From NCBI GenBank assembly GCA_046593355.1, contig JBKJNY010000090.1, positions 1 to 64,000 of the forward strand: DNA of 64,000 bases. Direction: 5' to 3'. Shown one piece after another: positions 1 to 7,917 of the stretch; within the stretch, counting starts at the first letter, position 1, and each line of letters opens with the position of its first letter. The notes below the pieces were generated by a model. The model had not been told where the DNA came from. It made no database searches and saw only the letters and a list, made by a program, of their open reading frames with translations. The stretch is from SXOA01 sp046593355 (GTDB lineage: Bacteria; Planctomycetota; Planctomycetia; Pirellulales; Pirellulaceae). A program made the position numbers and the translations under genes.

Positions 1-332
1 TTCTCCGCCTCGTCCAGCAAGGCCGTCGCTTTGGCCAGATCCTTCGGATCGTAGAACTCATGGAACTCCAGGGCAAACTCCACCGCCAGCAGGAAGATCT
101 CGATGTCCGCATCCTGACTGACCGAAAGCGTGAACTTCCCCTGCTTCTCCTTCGCCAGCGCCAGTTCCCGGATGTTCGCAATCCGTGTTTCGAGCCTTTC
201 CTGCTCCTCCTTGGGAAGCTCGATTCCCTCCGGTGGCAGGATGCGCTGGATAGCCGGCACTTGGGCCAAGGCTGTCCCCGACCAGGAAACGACGGTCGCG
301 ACAAAGGCCACCAGGCAAGTCAGCGTTCGCAT
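1..332 (-). CDS. Secreted protein, N-terminal part only (possibly a planctomycete alpha/beta-hydrolase)
   Basis: The gene runs off the left edge, so only about 110 residues are visible. It starts with ATG behind a strong GGGGGAG ribosome site. The first ~23 residues form a signal peptide (MRTLTCLVAFVATVV...TALAQ), so the product is exported. The next segment, VPAIQRILPPEGIELPKEEQ, followed by a charged helix and an EFALEFHEFYD stretch, resembles the start of large planctomycete secreted hydrolases of the prolyl-oligopeptidase/esterase type as I remember them. No catalytic motif falls inside the window, so the enzyme class is an inference. It is divergent from the HINT-domain gene to its right. 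Confidence 0.7.
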   Translation of the reverse strand, partial: MRTLTCLVAFVATVVSWSGTALAQVPAIQRILPPEGIELPKEEQERLETRIANIRELALAKEKQGKFTLSVSQDADIEIFLLAVEFALEFHEFYDPKDLAKATALLDEAE

Positions 333-766
333 GTGTGCTCCCCCATTCAGGGCATTTTATTCATGATTCGCAGATTGTTTTTTCAAACATTTGCGGCTGT
401 GTGACCGGTCACAAGTCGTTTGTTCATAATGAAATACGACGATCAACGTCGTGAATCAACCTGACTGAGGAGCGAATTCTTGATTCATCACCCTTGGCCT
501 TCCGCATCACCATGGGCCGGTGCGTTCATTCCGCCGAAACTCCCTTCCTTGGTCTCAAAACTCCACGCTCAAACCTCTGCTCTCCTCGCTCCCCCAATAG
601 TATTCAGTTACTAGTGACAATGTCAATATCTAGTGACGAATTATTTCTGGAAAAATTTGCCCCACTTCGGTGGGACCAAATCGCAGATGCTTGTCCGAGC
701 TTGCCTGCGTTACCGGCATGCAATATAACCAACCGGTAGAGGGGCCAATACTTAAGGAGTCAAACC
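333..766. other. Divergent intergenic region
   Basis: This 434-base stretch separates two divergently transcribed genes for secreted proteins, so it should hold promoters for both. It is more AT-rich than the flanking genes. I see a small palindrome, ACGACG-ATCAA-CGTCGT, near 437-453 and a direct repeat CTAGTGAC at 611 and 630. No credible ORF or structural RNA is apparent. Confidence 0.5.
611..637. promoter_or_regulatory. Direct repeat CTAGTGAC x2, possible operator
   Basis: The octamer CTAGTGAC occurs at 611-618 and again at 630-637. The 19-base offset is close to two helical turns, which would suit a dimeric regulator. It lies about 130 bases upstream of the HINT-domain gene. Function is purely inferred. 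Confidence 0.25.
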
Positions 767-2608
767 ATGCTTCCGCGGTTGCTCTGGAGTAGCGTCTGCT
801 TCCTGACCCTCATCTTCAATATGCCCGCGTTCGCGGCCAAGGTGAAGGAGAAGTCTCCGCCGCCGGACGAAAACTCCCGCCCGGCGGAGCTAGTGAAAAT
901 CGGACTTGAGGCAGAGCTTGCCGGTAATCGCGAGTCGCGGCAGTTGCATCTGCAAGCGGCGCTCGACATTGAGCCCGAGTACGCGCCCGCCCATTGGCAC
1001 CTCGGAGCAGTCCGCGTCGGAGAGGAATGGATGCCCGTGGCAAAGGCCTCAGTCGCCATCAGCAAGTCGCCGCAGTATTCGTTTTACCGAGCCAAACGGA
1101 TCGAACTGGACGGCAGCTTGAAACGAGAGCTGAATCTGGCCCGCTGGTGCGCAAAGGAAGGAATGCACGACCGCGCCCAGTTTCACTATTCCCTGCTGCT
1201 CCATCACCCAGAGATCAATGAATCCACTGCGAAAGAAGCAATCAAGCATCTGGACCTGTTGATGGTGGACGGCGAGCTTCGCGCTCGAGGCGAAGCGAAA
1301 GAAATGCTGCGACACGCTGCGGCCGATCAGGCCGCCTGGAAGACTTGGGAGAAGAGGTTTTCCGACTGGCAGAAGGCAGTGGAAGGGGGGAGCGAGTCTA
1401 GACGCAAGTTCGTCCGAAAAAGTCTGCAATCGATCGACGATTTCCATGTGACGCTACTAATTGAGTCCCACCTCCTGACGGCAGGCGAAGCATGGTCGCT
1501 GGAATTGGTGGCGCTACTTGCGAAATTTCCTCAGCCCCCAGCCACTACGGCTTTGGCACGCTGTGCAGTGCTTTCATCTTCGAAATCCGTGCGGGAAGCA
1601 GCCATCGCTCAACTCAAAATGCGCAAACTGCATGATTTTGTTCCGCAGCTATTGGCCGGCCTGACTCCGCAGACCAAATCGCAGTTTTTTGTCCGCATTG
1701 GAAATGACTGGACCGTTGATATTCGGCATCAGGCAGTTACAGAGGACGCGCAGCAAAGGGTGGTGACGGCCGCGAGCGAGCAGCACCGTGCGGAATCGGT
1801 ATCTGTAGTTGGGTCCAGCTGGAGTCCCGGTCCCGCATTATTCAGTCTCGACCAGGCGGCGCAAAAAGCGCAGGCTATCAATCAAATGGCCCAGTCTCAG
1901 GCTCAGGCGGCTCTGCAGCGCCTAAGGGAAACCGAACAAATGGTGGCGATGCAAAACCGCCTGGCGGAAATCAGCAACGCCACCTTGTATCAAGCTCTCG
2001 AAAAAACAACCGGTCAGCAGATTCCGCGGGAACCAGGCCCGTGGGGAACCTGGTGGACAAGTTACAACGAAGTCACCTATGAGAGGCCAACCACTTACTA
2101 TGTCCAGCACTACGAAGTCCCCATTTACCGCCCATTCGTGACGATTGTGTCCTGCTTCCCTGCCGGTACGCCCGTCTATTGCGAATCCGGCCCGCAGCCG
2201 ATCGAATCGGTTCGTCCTGGCGACCGCGTGCTCTCCCAGAACCCCAACACGGGTGAACTGGCCTTCAAACTGGTGCAGAACGTGACCGTCCGGCCTCCGT
2301 CCAAGCTCCGCAAGATCACGCTGGGCGGCAGTGAAATCGTCACCACGCTCGGGCATCCTTTTTGGGTCAACGGCACCGGCTGGAAGATGGCCAAGGAGCT
2401 GGAGCCAGAGCAGAACTTGCATACTCTCACTGGCGCGGCAGCGATTGTCAAAGTGGAAGAGCTCCCCAATCCCGACCGGGCGTATAACCTGGTGGTTGCG
2501 GACTACAACACCTATTTCGTCGGCTCGGCGAATGTGCTGGTTCACGACAATATCTACCGCCAGCCGACGCTTGCCAAAGTGCCAGGATTGATCGAGGCGG
2601 GACGATAG
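767..2608 (+). CDS. Secreted TPR-like protein with C-terminal HINT domain
   Basis: 613 residues; ATG with AAGGAG seven bases upstream. A signal peptide (about residues 1-24) is followed by a helical region with a TPR-like segment (IGLEAELAGNRESRQLHLQAAL...PAHWHLG), then a Gln/Ala-rich coiled stretch (~360-410). The HINT (hedgehog/intein-type) domain spans C463 to N595. It begins with SCFPAGTPV, contains the block-B-like HPFW, and ends VLVHDN with H593 and N595. Only 18 residues follow, and their PTLAKVPGL matches the short conserved tail I recall from planctomycete HINT proteins. Despite the usual 'polymorphic toxin-type HINT' name, there is no toxin domain. The HINT fold may self-process or act as an export tag. 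The 88-residue gene downstream is a likely partner. Confidence 0.85.
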   Translation: MLPRLLWSSVCFLTLIFNMPAFAAKVKEKSPPPDENSRPAELVKIGLEAELAGNRESRQLHLQAALDIEPEYAPAHWHLGAVRVGEEWMPVAKASVAISKSPQYSFYRAKRIELDGSLKRELNLARWCAKEGMHDRAQFHYSLLLHHPEINESTAKEAIKHLDLLMVDGELRARGEAKEMLRHAAADQAAWKTWEKRFSDWQKAVEGGSESRRKFVRKSLQSIDDFHVTLLIESHLLTAGEAWSLELVALLAKFPQPPATTALARCAVLSSSKSVREAAIAQLKMRKLHDFVPQLLAGLTPQTKSQFFVRIGNDWTVDIRHQAVTEDAQQRVVTAASEQHRAESVSVVGSSWSPGPALFSLDQAAQKAQAINQMAQSQAQAALQRLRETEQMVAMQNRLAEISNATLYQALEKTTGQQIPREPGPWGTWWTSYNEVTYERPTTYYVQHYEVPIYRPFVTIVSCFPAGTPVYCESGPQPIESVRPGDRVLSQNPNTGELAFKLVQNVTVRPPSKLRKITLGGSEIVTTLGHPFWVNGTGWKMAKELEPEQNLHTLTGAAAIVKVEELPNPDRAYNLVVADYNTYFVGSANVLVHDNIYRQPTLAKVPGLIEAGR

Positions 2609-2659
2609 CCCGTCGCTACTTGCTTCCTCGCTGGTTCCGGATAGCGTTCATTATTCGAC

Positions 2660-2926
2660 ATGTCCACCGCACTATCCGCCGAAGTTCTTGAGGACAATGT
2701 CGCGATGTCCCTGGCGCGTGGCATTGCTGCTGCCAACCGTGCGGCCAAGGAGGCTGGCGTCGATTTGCCTGACTCCATGGTAACGATCACTCAGGTGAGT
2801 GATGAGAAGCCCTGCTGGCGAATCAACTACGGCCCCAAAAACTACCGCAACCGTCGGGGCGGGGACGTGATCGTGGAGGTCGATGCGGCGGACGCAAGCA
2901 TTCAAAAGGTCTTGCGAGGACAGTAG
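2660..2926 (+). CDS. Small protein downstream of the HINT gene, PepSY-like ending
   Basis: 88 residues, starting 51 bases after the HINT gene stop. An in-frame stop lies just upstream, so the ATG is the only good start, although no clear Shine-Dalgarno sequence precedes it. No signal peptide or membrane segment is visible. The N-terminal half is helical (SLARGIAAANRAAKEAGVD). The C-terminal half is a beta-rich unit (CWRINYGP...RRGGDVIVEVDAADASI) reminiscent of PepSY-type small domains. As I recall, similar proteins sit beside HINT-domain genes in other planctomycetes, which suggests a chaperone, immunity or accessory role; that is inference only. Confidence 0.7.
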   Translation: MSTALSAEVLEDNVAMSLARGIAAANRAAKEAGVDLPDSMVTITQVSDEKPCWRINYGPKNYRNRRGGDVIVEVDAADASIQKVLRGQ

Positions 2927-2939
2927 GAGGGACGGTCAT

Positions 2940-3206
2940 TTAGCGCGAGAATGTCCGCTCAAAATCTTCGTGGCTCCCGATCCAAAACCAAGTGATGGTA
3001 TTGCCTCGCAAAAGCCCAACCGACCGGAAGTCGCGAGTGACTCGCGCCGACCACAACTCTGGATGTCCCGCCAGCCGATGAAAATGCAGGCTCGGATGAG
3101 CGGGGTTAGCCTGAAATAGCCCATAGGCTTCCCGCGCCTGTTCTCGCATTGCTTTGGGAAGCCTTCGGTAAAGTTCCCAAAACGCAGGCACGGTTTGCGA
3201 GTTCAT
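2940..3206 (-). CDS. RelE/ParE-superfamily toxin
   Basis: 88 residues. It has the compact alpha-beta layout of RelE/HigB-type toxins: an N-terminal helical pair (FWELYRRLPKAMREQAREAY), a HPSLHFHRLAG turn, then strands WSARVTRDFRSVGLLRG and ITWFWIGSHEDFERTF. The ATG overlaps the antitoxin stop in an ATGA motif, so the two are translationally coupled; a longer upstream frame would bury the antitoxin. The expected role is ribosome-dependent mRNA cleavage (or gyrase inhibition for ParE-type members), held in check by the partner. It converges with the 88-residue HINT companion gene only 13 bases away. Confidence 0.85.
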   Translation of the reverse strand: MNSQTVPAFWELYRRLPKAMREQAREAYGLFQANPAHPSLHFHRLAGHPELWSARVTRDFRSVGLLRGNTITWFWIGSHEDFERTFSR

Positions 3207-3433
3207 AGGTCGTCCAGGTCGAGAGGCTTGGCCTTTCGCTGGGCAATCTCCTTTTTCACCTGATTCACCAACTTGTTCAGCTTCGGACGCGGAGTTGGAT
3301 CGCTCAGTATCTTCTCCCACGGATCATTGGCCGGTTCGGGAAACACGACGAGCACTTCCAGAGGGCCTTGCTCGGTGGGCTTTTCCGAGAGCTTGATCTG
3401 GCCCTTTTCGTAGATCGCCTTGACTGCTTTCAT
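3203..3433 (-). CDS. Antitoxin of the RelE-like pair
   Basis: 76 residues, GAGGA ribosome site. The N-terminus (MKAVKAIYEKGQIKLSEKP...GPLEVLVVFPEP) is the short beta-hairpin DNA-binding type found in AbrB/MazE-like and DUF104-like planctomycete antitoxins. The C-terminal half is a charged helix (KLVNQVKKEIAQRKAKPLD) suited to wrapping the toxin. It precedes the toxin and overlaps it by four bases, the usual type II order. The N-terminal fold suggests autoregulation of its own promoter, which would lie in the short gap before 3487. Confidence 0.82.
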   Translation of the reverse strand: MKAVKAIYEKGQIKLSEKPTEQGPLEVLVVFPEPANDPWEKILSDPTPRPKLNKLVNQVKKEIAQRKAKPLDLDDL

Positions 3434-3486
3434 TGCTATTCCTCTTCCGCTTCATTCTACACCACGGACGCTCGCGCCGCGGCACC

Positions 3487-5994
3487 TTACCCCACGGGCG
3501 TTACCTTCTCCAGCAGCTCTGCCCCGCTCATCCGGAACGCGGCGTTGTGGGGGCAGGCGAAGACGCAACTGACTTCTTCCTCTGGGCCGACGATGTCGTG
3601 GCAGAGGTCGCACATGGTAGCCCGGCTGCGGAGGACGGGGCCGTCGTCCTCCTGGTGCATGTTGATGTTGCCGTAAGGGCAGTTGGCCGCACACAGGCCG
3701 CAGCCGATGCAGTGGCTTTCGATCAGAATCTCTTTGCGATCCGCCTGGCGGTGGATGGCGTCCACCGGGCAGCCGACCAGGCAGTAGGGATCGGTGCAAC
3801 TGCGGCAGGCGCTGGCGACGAGCCATTTGTCAAACCGCAGGCCGTCGCGAATGAGGCGCGTCACGCCGCCGTGGGTGTCGGCGCAGGCCTTGGTGCATTC
3901 GTCGCAGCGGGTGCAGGCTTCGAGGTCGAGGACGAGGAGCTTTTGGGCGTTGTAGAGTCCCTGATCAAGGAACTCGGCGAGCAGCGGGCTGCTGGGGCTG
4001 GTCTCGCGGGAGTTCTTCTCGGGCTGGCTTTGGCGGGCGAGGGAGCGGCGGGCTTCCGAGACGACTTGTGTTTTCAACGTCGGCACTCGCAGCAGCAACT
4101 CGCGAAAGTCCTCCTTGCCGATGCGGATGATTTCCACGTCGTCGAGCGCCGTGCAACTGGCGGTGCGGCGGCTGGAGAGGCCGGAGGGAATTTCGGTAGC
4201 CACTTCCGGCCAGTCGGCAATGAGACCGATTTCGCCAAAGTGCTTGTCCGGGCCGAGATAGCTGAGAACCTGCTCGCTGCCGCCTTGTGACATCGAGACC
4301 TTCACATGTCCGATGCGGACCATGTAAAACGCATCGGCCGCCTCCCCCTGGCGAAAGATAGTCTGGCCAGGCTCCAAATTCAGCAGCGTCACGCGGTCCT
4401 GCAGAAAATCCTGGCAGACCAGCCGTTCGTCCAGTGTGAGCGATGCAAAAAACGGAACCCTCTGCAAGTGGCTGGTAATTGCCCGCTGCCGATAGACGCC
4501 GTCCAGTTGCCGGCGGGCCGCGGGGCTCCGCTGCAAGGTGAACAGGACGTTGCGGCGGATGATGTAGACCTCGCCGTCCGTCAGGGCCCGCACCGTCGCC
4601 GTCCGCGGGTAGTGATTGAGGCAAGTCATCTCGCCGAGAATGAGGTCTTCCTCGGTCATTTCGAAATCGGGCGGGCTGAAGGTCGCTTCTTCCTTCCTTG
4701 GCTCGAAGAAGGAAGCGAGCAGTCCGGTGAGACCCTTCCGCTGCTTCTTCTTCGCCAACCGCGGGTCGCTCCGCCAGCCGCCGAAACGTCCCTTATTCAG
4801 GATGAAGGCCGTCGAGCCATGCTCGCCCAGAGCACAAAGCTCATCGCCCGCTTTCACTTCCCAGCGGACGACGGCGCTTTGGTTCCACTGGCGATAGCGG
4901 TAGGGGAGCGTGGACAGCAGGGCGCTGGCTTCCATTTCCTCCGGCGTGACGGCAAAACGCCCGGGCTTTTTCAGTTCGTCGTCATACCACTCGGAAATAA
5001 TCGGCTTACGGAATGTGAGCGCGTTGGTGGGACAGGCCAACATGCACTCGCCACAGGAGACGCAGGACGATTCCCCCATCGGGTCATTCAGGTCGAAGCC
5101 GATGCGGGTGGAGAAGCCTTTGCCGGTGCGGCCGATGACAAAATTCTGCTTCACATCGGAGCAGGAGCGCGAGCAGCGGTCGCAGAGGATGCAGGCGGAG
5201 TGGTCGATCTGAATGAGGAGCGAGCTGTTATCCAGTGGGTGGACCTTCGCCGGCTCAAAGGCCAATCGCTGCGGCTGGAGATTGAGTTGCGGAGCGAGGG
5301 AATCGACAAGGCGGGCGAGGTCGCTCTGGGTGGCAGCGTCAGGGGGTCGGGAGTCTTTGGCTGCGAAGGTGTTACCAGATCGAGAATCAGTGACGCCAAA
5401 GACTCCCGACCCCGGAGCCAAATGCTCGCTCGCCAGCAATTCCAGCAGCACCCGCAGGGCGGACTTCACCCGCCCCGCCGATTTTTCGTCTTTCGCCCGG
5501 AGCGTGCTGACCACCATCCGCTCCTCCACCGGCTGGACGCAGGCAGGGACCAGCTTGCCACCGCCGCGTACGATTTTTTTGCCTGGATTGTTAGGGTCAT
5601 CCTCCAGCCGCCCCAGCTCGACGGAGCAGACGCGGCAAACGCCGACCGGCCGCAGATGCTCCGCGTGGCAAAGCGTGGGAATCAGCGGCAGCGAAAGCGT
5701 CTTCTCGGGGCTCGCCGTTCCGCAGAGCAGGCGGAAAGCATCGTAGATGGTAGTCCGACGCGGAATGGTCTTGCCGGAGGCATCGACGAAGAGGATGTTC
5801 CCCTGGGCATCGGTCATCGGCACCGCCCGCGGCACTACGACGGTCTGCCCATCAATCAGCACCTCCACCATTTTCCCATAATCGCTCGCCTCCGGCGCGA
5901 CATCCCGAATGAGCTGCCCATTCAGATCGCGCGCGAAGAGCCCCTCCTCTTCCCAGCGCTGGGCCTGTTCATCGAAATAGCGGTCGTCGGCCAT
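3487..5994 (-). CDS. NuoG-like iron-sulfur protein with two cNMP-binding domains and a DmsB/HycB-like 4x[4Fe-4S] tail
   Basis: 835 residues, cytoplasmic by sequence. Domains in order: a [2Fe-2S] ferredoxin (C109, C120, C123, C152); NuoG-type clusters with HSACILCDRCSRSC (C268, 271, 274, 278) and CVSCGECMLACP (C311, 314, 317, 321); a first cyclic-nucleotide-binding fold (~370-490) with a ~45-residue charged insert; a second (~515-645) with a good phosphate-binding cassette (FGEIGL...RRTASCTAL); and a ferredoxin tail with four Cys clusters starting at C694, C730, C762 and C795. It lacks the molybdopterin-like part of NuoG. It lies nine bases after the NuoEF gene, so the two should form one NADH-oxidising unit. 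Residues ~193-222 are encoded by an inverted repeat. The role of the cNMP domains is unknown. Confidence 0.88.
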   Translation of the reverse strand: MADDRYFDEQAQRWEEEGLFARDLNGQLIRDVAPEASDYGKMVEVLIDGQTVVVPRAVPMTDAQGNILFVDASGKTIPRRTTIYDAFRLLCGTASPEKTLSLPLIPTLCHAEHLRPVGVCRVCSVELGRLEDDPNNPGKKIVRGGGKLVPACVQPVEERMVVSTLRAKDEKSAGRVKSALRVLLELLASEHLAPGSGVFGVTDSRSGNTFAAKDSRPPDAATQSDLARLVDSLAPQLNLQPQRLAFEPAKVHPLDNSSLLIQIDHSACILCDRCSRSCSDVKQNFVIGRTGKGFSTRIGFDLNDPMGESSCVSCGECMLACPTNALTFRKPIISEWYDDELKKPGRFAVTPEEMEASALLSTLPYRYRQWNQSAVVRWEVKAGDELCALGEHGSTAFILNKGRFGGWRSDPRLAKKKQRKGLTGLLASFFEPRKEEATFSPPDFEMTEEDLILGEMTCLNHYPRTATVRALTDGEVYIIRRNVLFTLQRSPAARRQLDGVYRQRAITSHLQRVPFFASLTLDERLVCQDFLQDRVTLLNLEPGQTIFRQGEAADAFYMVRIGHVKVSMSQGGSEQVLSYLGPDKHFGEIGLIADWPEVATEIPSGLSSRRTASCTALDDVEIIRIGKEDFRELLLRVPTLKTQVVSEARRSLARQSQPEKNSRETSPSSPLLAEFLDQGLYNAQKLLVLDLEACTRCDECTKACADTHGGVTRLIRDGLRFDKWLVASACRSCTDPYCLVGCPVDAIHRQADRKEILIESHCIGCGLCAANCPYGNINMHQEDDGPVLRSRATMCDLCHDIVGPEEEVSCVFACPHNAAFRMSGAELLEKVTPVG
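5343..5413. repeat. Inverted repeat inside the FeS/cNMP gene
   Basis: GGGGTCGGGAGTCTTTGGC (5343-5361) and its exact reverse complement (5395-5413) flank a 33-base spacer. The reading frame stays open through the element, giving a Gly/Ser-rich linker between the second NuoG-like region and the preceding [2Fe-2S] domain. It looks like a mobile palindromic unit inserted into a domain boundary. Confidence 0.85.
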
Positions 5995-6003
5995 GAATCT
6001 GTT

Positions 6004-7917
6004 TTAGCTTGGTGCAGCGAACGCGTATGCCTCGCCAGGAAAGTAACGGAGCAGGCTCATCAGTGGGTTAGCGGCAATCTGGCCAAGCCCGCAAATCGCG
6101 GTGGAGGACATCGTTCCTGCTAAATCGAGCAGCGGACCGTCTTTCTGGAACAGCTCGTCGATTTGCTGACGCGTAAGCTTCCGGTCCCGAAGCTGGGCGG
6201 AAACCTGGGCAATCTTCGTCGAGCCGATGCGGCAGGGGACGCACTTGCCGCAGGATTCGCGGGCGTAGAAGTGGGAGGCGCTGAACGCCTGCTCCACCAG
6301 ATCCGCCGACTCGCCATAGATGGTGATTCCAGCGCCGAGCATCAACCCCCACTGCCGAAACAGGTTCATATCGAGCTGAAGTTCGCAGAGGTCGAAGGCT
6401 TTCAACTCCGGGGGGAGCATCTTGCGGATTTTGCCGGACAGGTGCTCGGTCTTGATGAATCGTGGCAGGAATCCACCGGACGGGCCGGAGAGGGCGACAG
6501 CTTTGAGTGCTTCGCCGCCGCGCATGCCTCCGCAGGTCGCAATCAGCTCACCGAGCGTGATGCCGATGGGGACTTCATACGCGCCGGGCCGCTCAACGTC
6601 GCCGGAGACGGAAAAGAACCGCCGCCCTTTGAAATGCGTGCCCTTGCCGAACGCCTCCGTCCAGCCCCGGTCGCCCGTTTCAGCCGCCAGTTTCGCGGTG
6701 AGCTGCGTCCACGGATTCCACTCTTGCCCCTGCTCCTGGAACCACTTTCCTTGGTCGCGGACGACGATGGCTGGAACCCAGGCAAACGTCTCCACGTTCG
6801 ACAGCAGCGTCGGCATGTCCCACAGGCCGTTCGTTTGCAGCTCGGGGGGCCGGTTGCGGGGTTCGGCCCGCTGGTCCTGGATTGCTTCGATGAGAGCGGT
6901 CTGCTCCCCGCAGATATAGCCGCCGGGGCTGACGAAGACCTCGACAGGGAAACTGAGGCCGCTCCCCAGGATGTTCTCGCCGCACAGTCCCGCCTGCTCT
7001 GCCGCTTTGATTTCTTCTCGGACGGCCGCAATTTGCTCTTCGTATTCGTGGCGGATATAGATGTATCCCTGTGTTGCGCCGAGCAGCAAGCCGGCCAGGA
7101 TCACTCCTTCCACCACGAGATGTGGCGTCCGAAGAAACAACTCGCGATCTTTGAATGTCGCCGGCTCGCTCTCGTCCCCGTTGCAGACGACGTAGGCTTG
7201 TTCGCCTCGCTTCTGATGCTCCTTGAGCGTCTCTTCCCACTTCTTGTAGGCCCTTCCCCCGGCTCCGCCGAGTCCGAGGAGCCAGGCAGTTTTCAGCGAG
7301 CCAAGCACGGTTTGAACCGCCGCTGCTTTCGCCTCCGCATCGATGGTTCCCGTGGCGTCCTTGGTGCTGGCCTGGATCAACCAGCGAATCGAGGCGTAAC
7401 GATCCGCCGCCGGCTGGGCGGAGTAGATGTTGATTTGCCAATCGGCCTGGGGAGGCTGCCAGTCACGATCGGTGTCACCGGGGATGAGATTGGCGGACTG
7501 GCCGGAGAGCAGCAGGTCCGCGGTGCCGGCGATTTCCCGAGCGCTCCGCCCGTGAAGGTTAATAACGGAATGCTCGCCGCTCTCGTGATGGCGATTGTCA
7601 TAAATCCTCGCCGCCGGCGCTCGGTCGCAGCGGCCCAGGCACGAAGCGCCGCAGATTCTGAGCTGACTTTCTCGTCCTCCCGCCGCCTCTCGAAGCTCCT
7701 GGATAACTCCTGCCGACCCCCGCAGGTGGCACGCCATGTCCTGACAGACGTGAATCTCCAATTCCGCGGACGGTGACGTACGGTAATGCGGAAAGAAGCT
7801 GACAACCTCCTGAATCCGGTACAGCGGCACCGCCAGCCGTTCTCCGAGCGCGACGAGCTCCTGCCGCGGCAGAAAGCCGTGCTTCGTCTGGAGTTTGTGG
7901 AGTTCCTGGACAATCAT
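6004..7917 (-). CDS. NuoE-NuoF fusion, NADH-oxidising flavoprotein
   Basis: 637 residues. Residues ~1-135 are a NuoE/24-kDa thioredoxin-like domain with [2Fe-2S] ligands C58, C63, C89 and C93. Residues ~205-450 are the NuoF FMN/NADH-binding region (GLGGAGGRAYKKW, CNGDESEPATFKDREL, SPGGYICGEQTALIEAI). An SLBB-like segment follows (FSVSGDVERPGAYEVPIGITLGEL), then the NuoF [4Fe-4S] site C556, C559, C562 and C609. All key cofactor motifs are present, so it should oxidise NADH (or NADPH) and pass electrons through FMN. It overlaps the cytochrome c gene upstream by four bases (ATGA) and is followed by the NuoG-like gene, unlike the classical nuo order. HoxEF-type hydrogenase or formate dehydrogenase diaphorases are alternatives, but no such catalytic subunit is nearby. 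Confidence 0.92.
   Translation of the reverse strand: MIVQELHKLQTKHGFLPRQELVALGERLAVPLYRIQEVVSFFPHYRTSPSAELEIHVCQDMACHLRGSAGVIQELREAAGGRESQLRICGASCLGRCDRAPAARIYDNRHHESGEHSVINLHGRSAREIAGTADLLLSGQSANLIPGDTDRDWQPPQADWQINIYSAQPAADRYASIRWLIQASTKDATGTIDAEAKAAAVQTVLGSLKTAWLLGLGGAGGRAYKKWEETLKEHQKRGEQAYVVCNGDESEPATFKDRELFLRTPHLVVEGVILAGLLLGATQGYIYIRHEYEEQIAAVREEIKAAEQAGLCGENILGSGLSFPVEVFVSPGGYICGEQTALIEAIQDQRAEPRNRPPELQTNGLWDMPTLLSNVETFAWVPAIVVRDQGKWFQEQGQEWNPWTQLTAKLAAETGDRGWTEAFGKGTHFKGRRFFSVSGDVERPGAYEVPIGITLGELIATCGGMRGGEALKAVALSGPSGGFLPRFIKTEHLSGKIRKMLPPELKAFDLCELQLDMNLFRQWGLMLGAGITIYGESADLVEQAFSASHFYARESCGKCVPCRIGSTKIAQVSAQLRDRKLTRQQIDELFQKDGPLLDLAGTMSSTAICGLGQIAANPLMSLLRYFPGEAYAFAAPS

Noticed and set aside
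4306..6123. A 605-codon plus-strand frame opposite the FeS/cNMP gene
   Set aside because: The minus strand carries clear iron-sulfur motifs over the same bases; the plus-strand translation is compositionally biased and motif-free.
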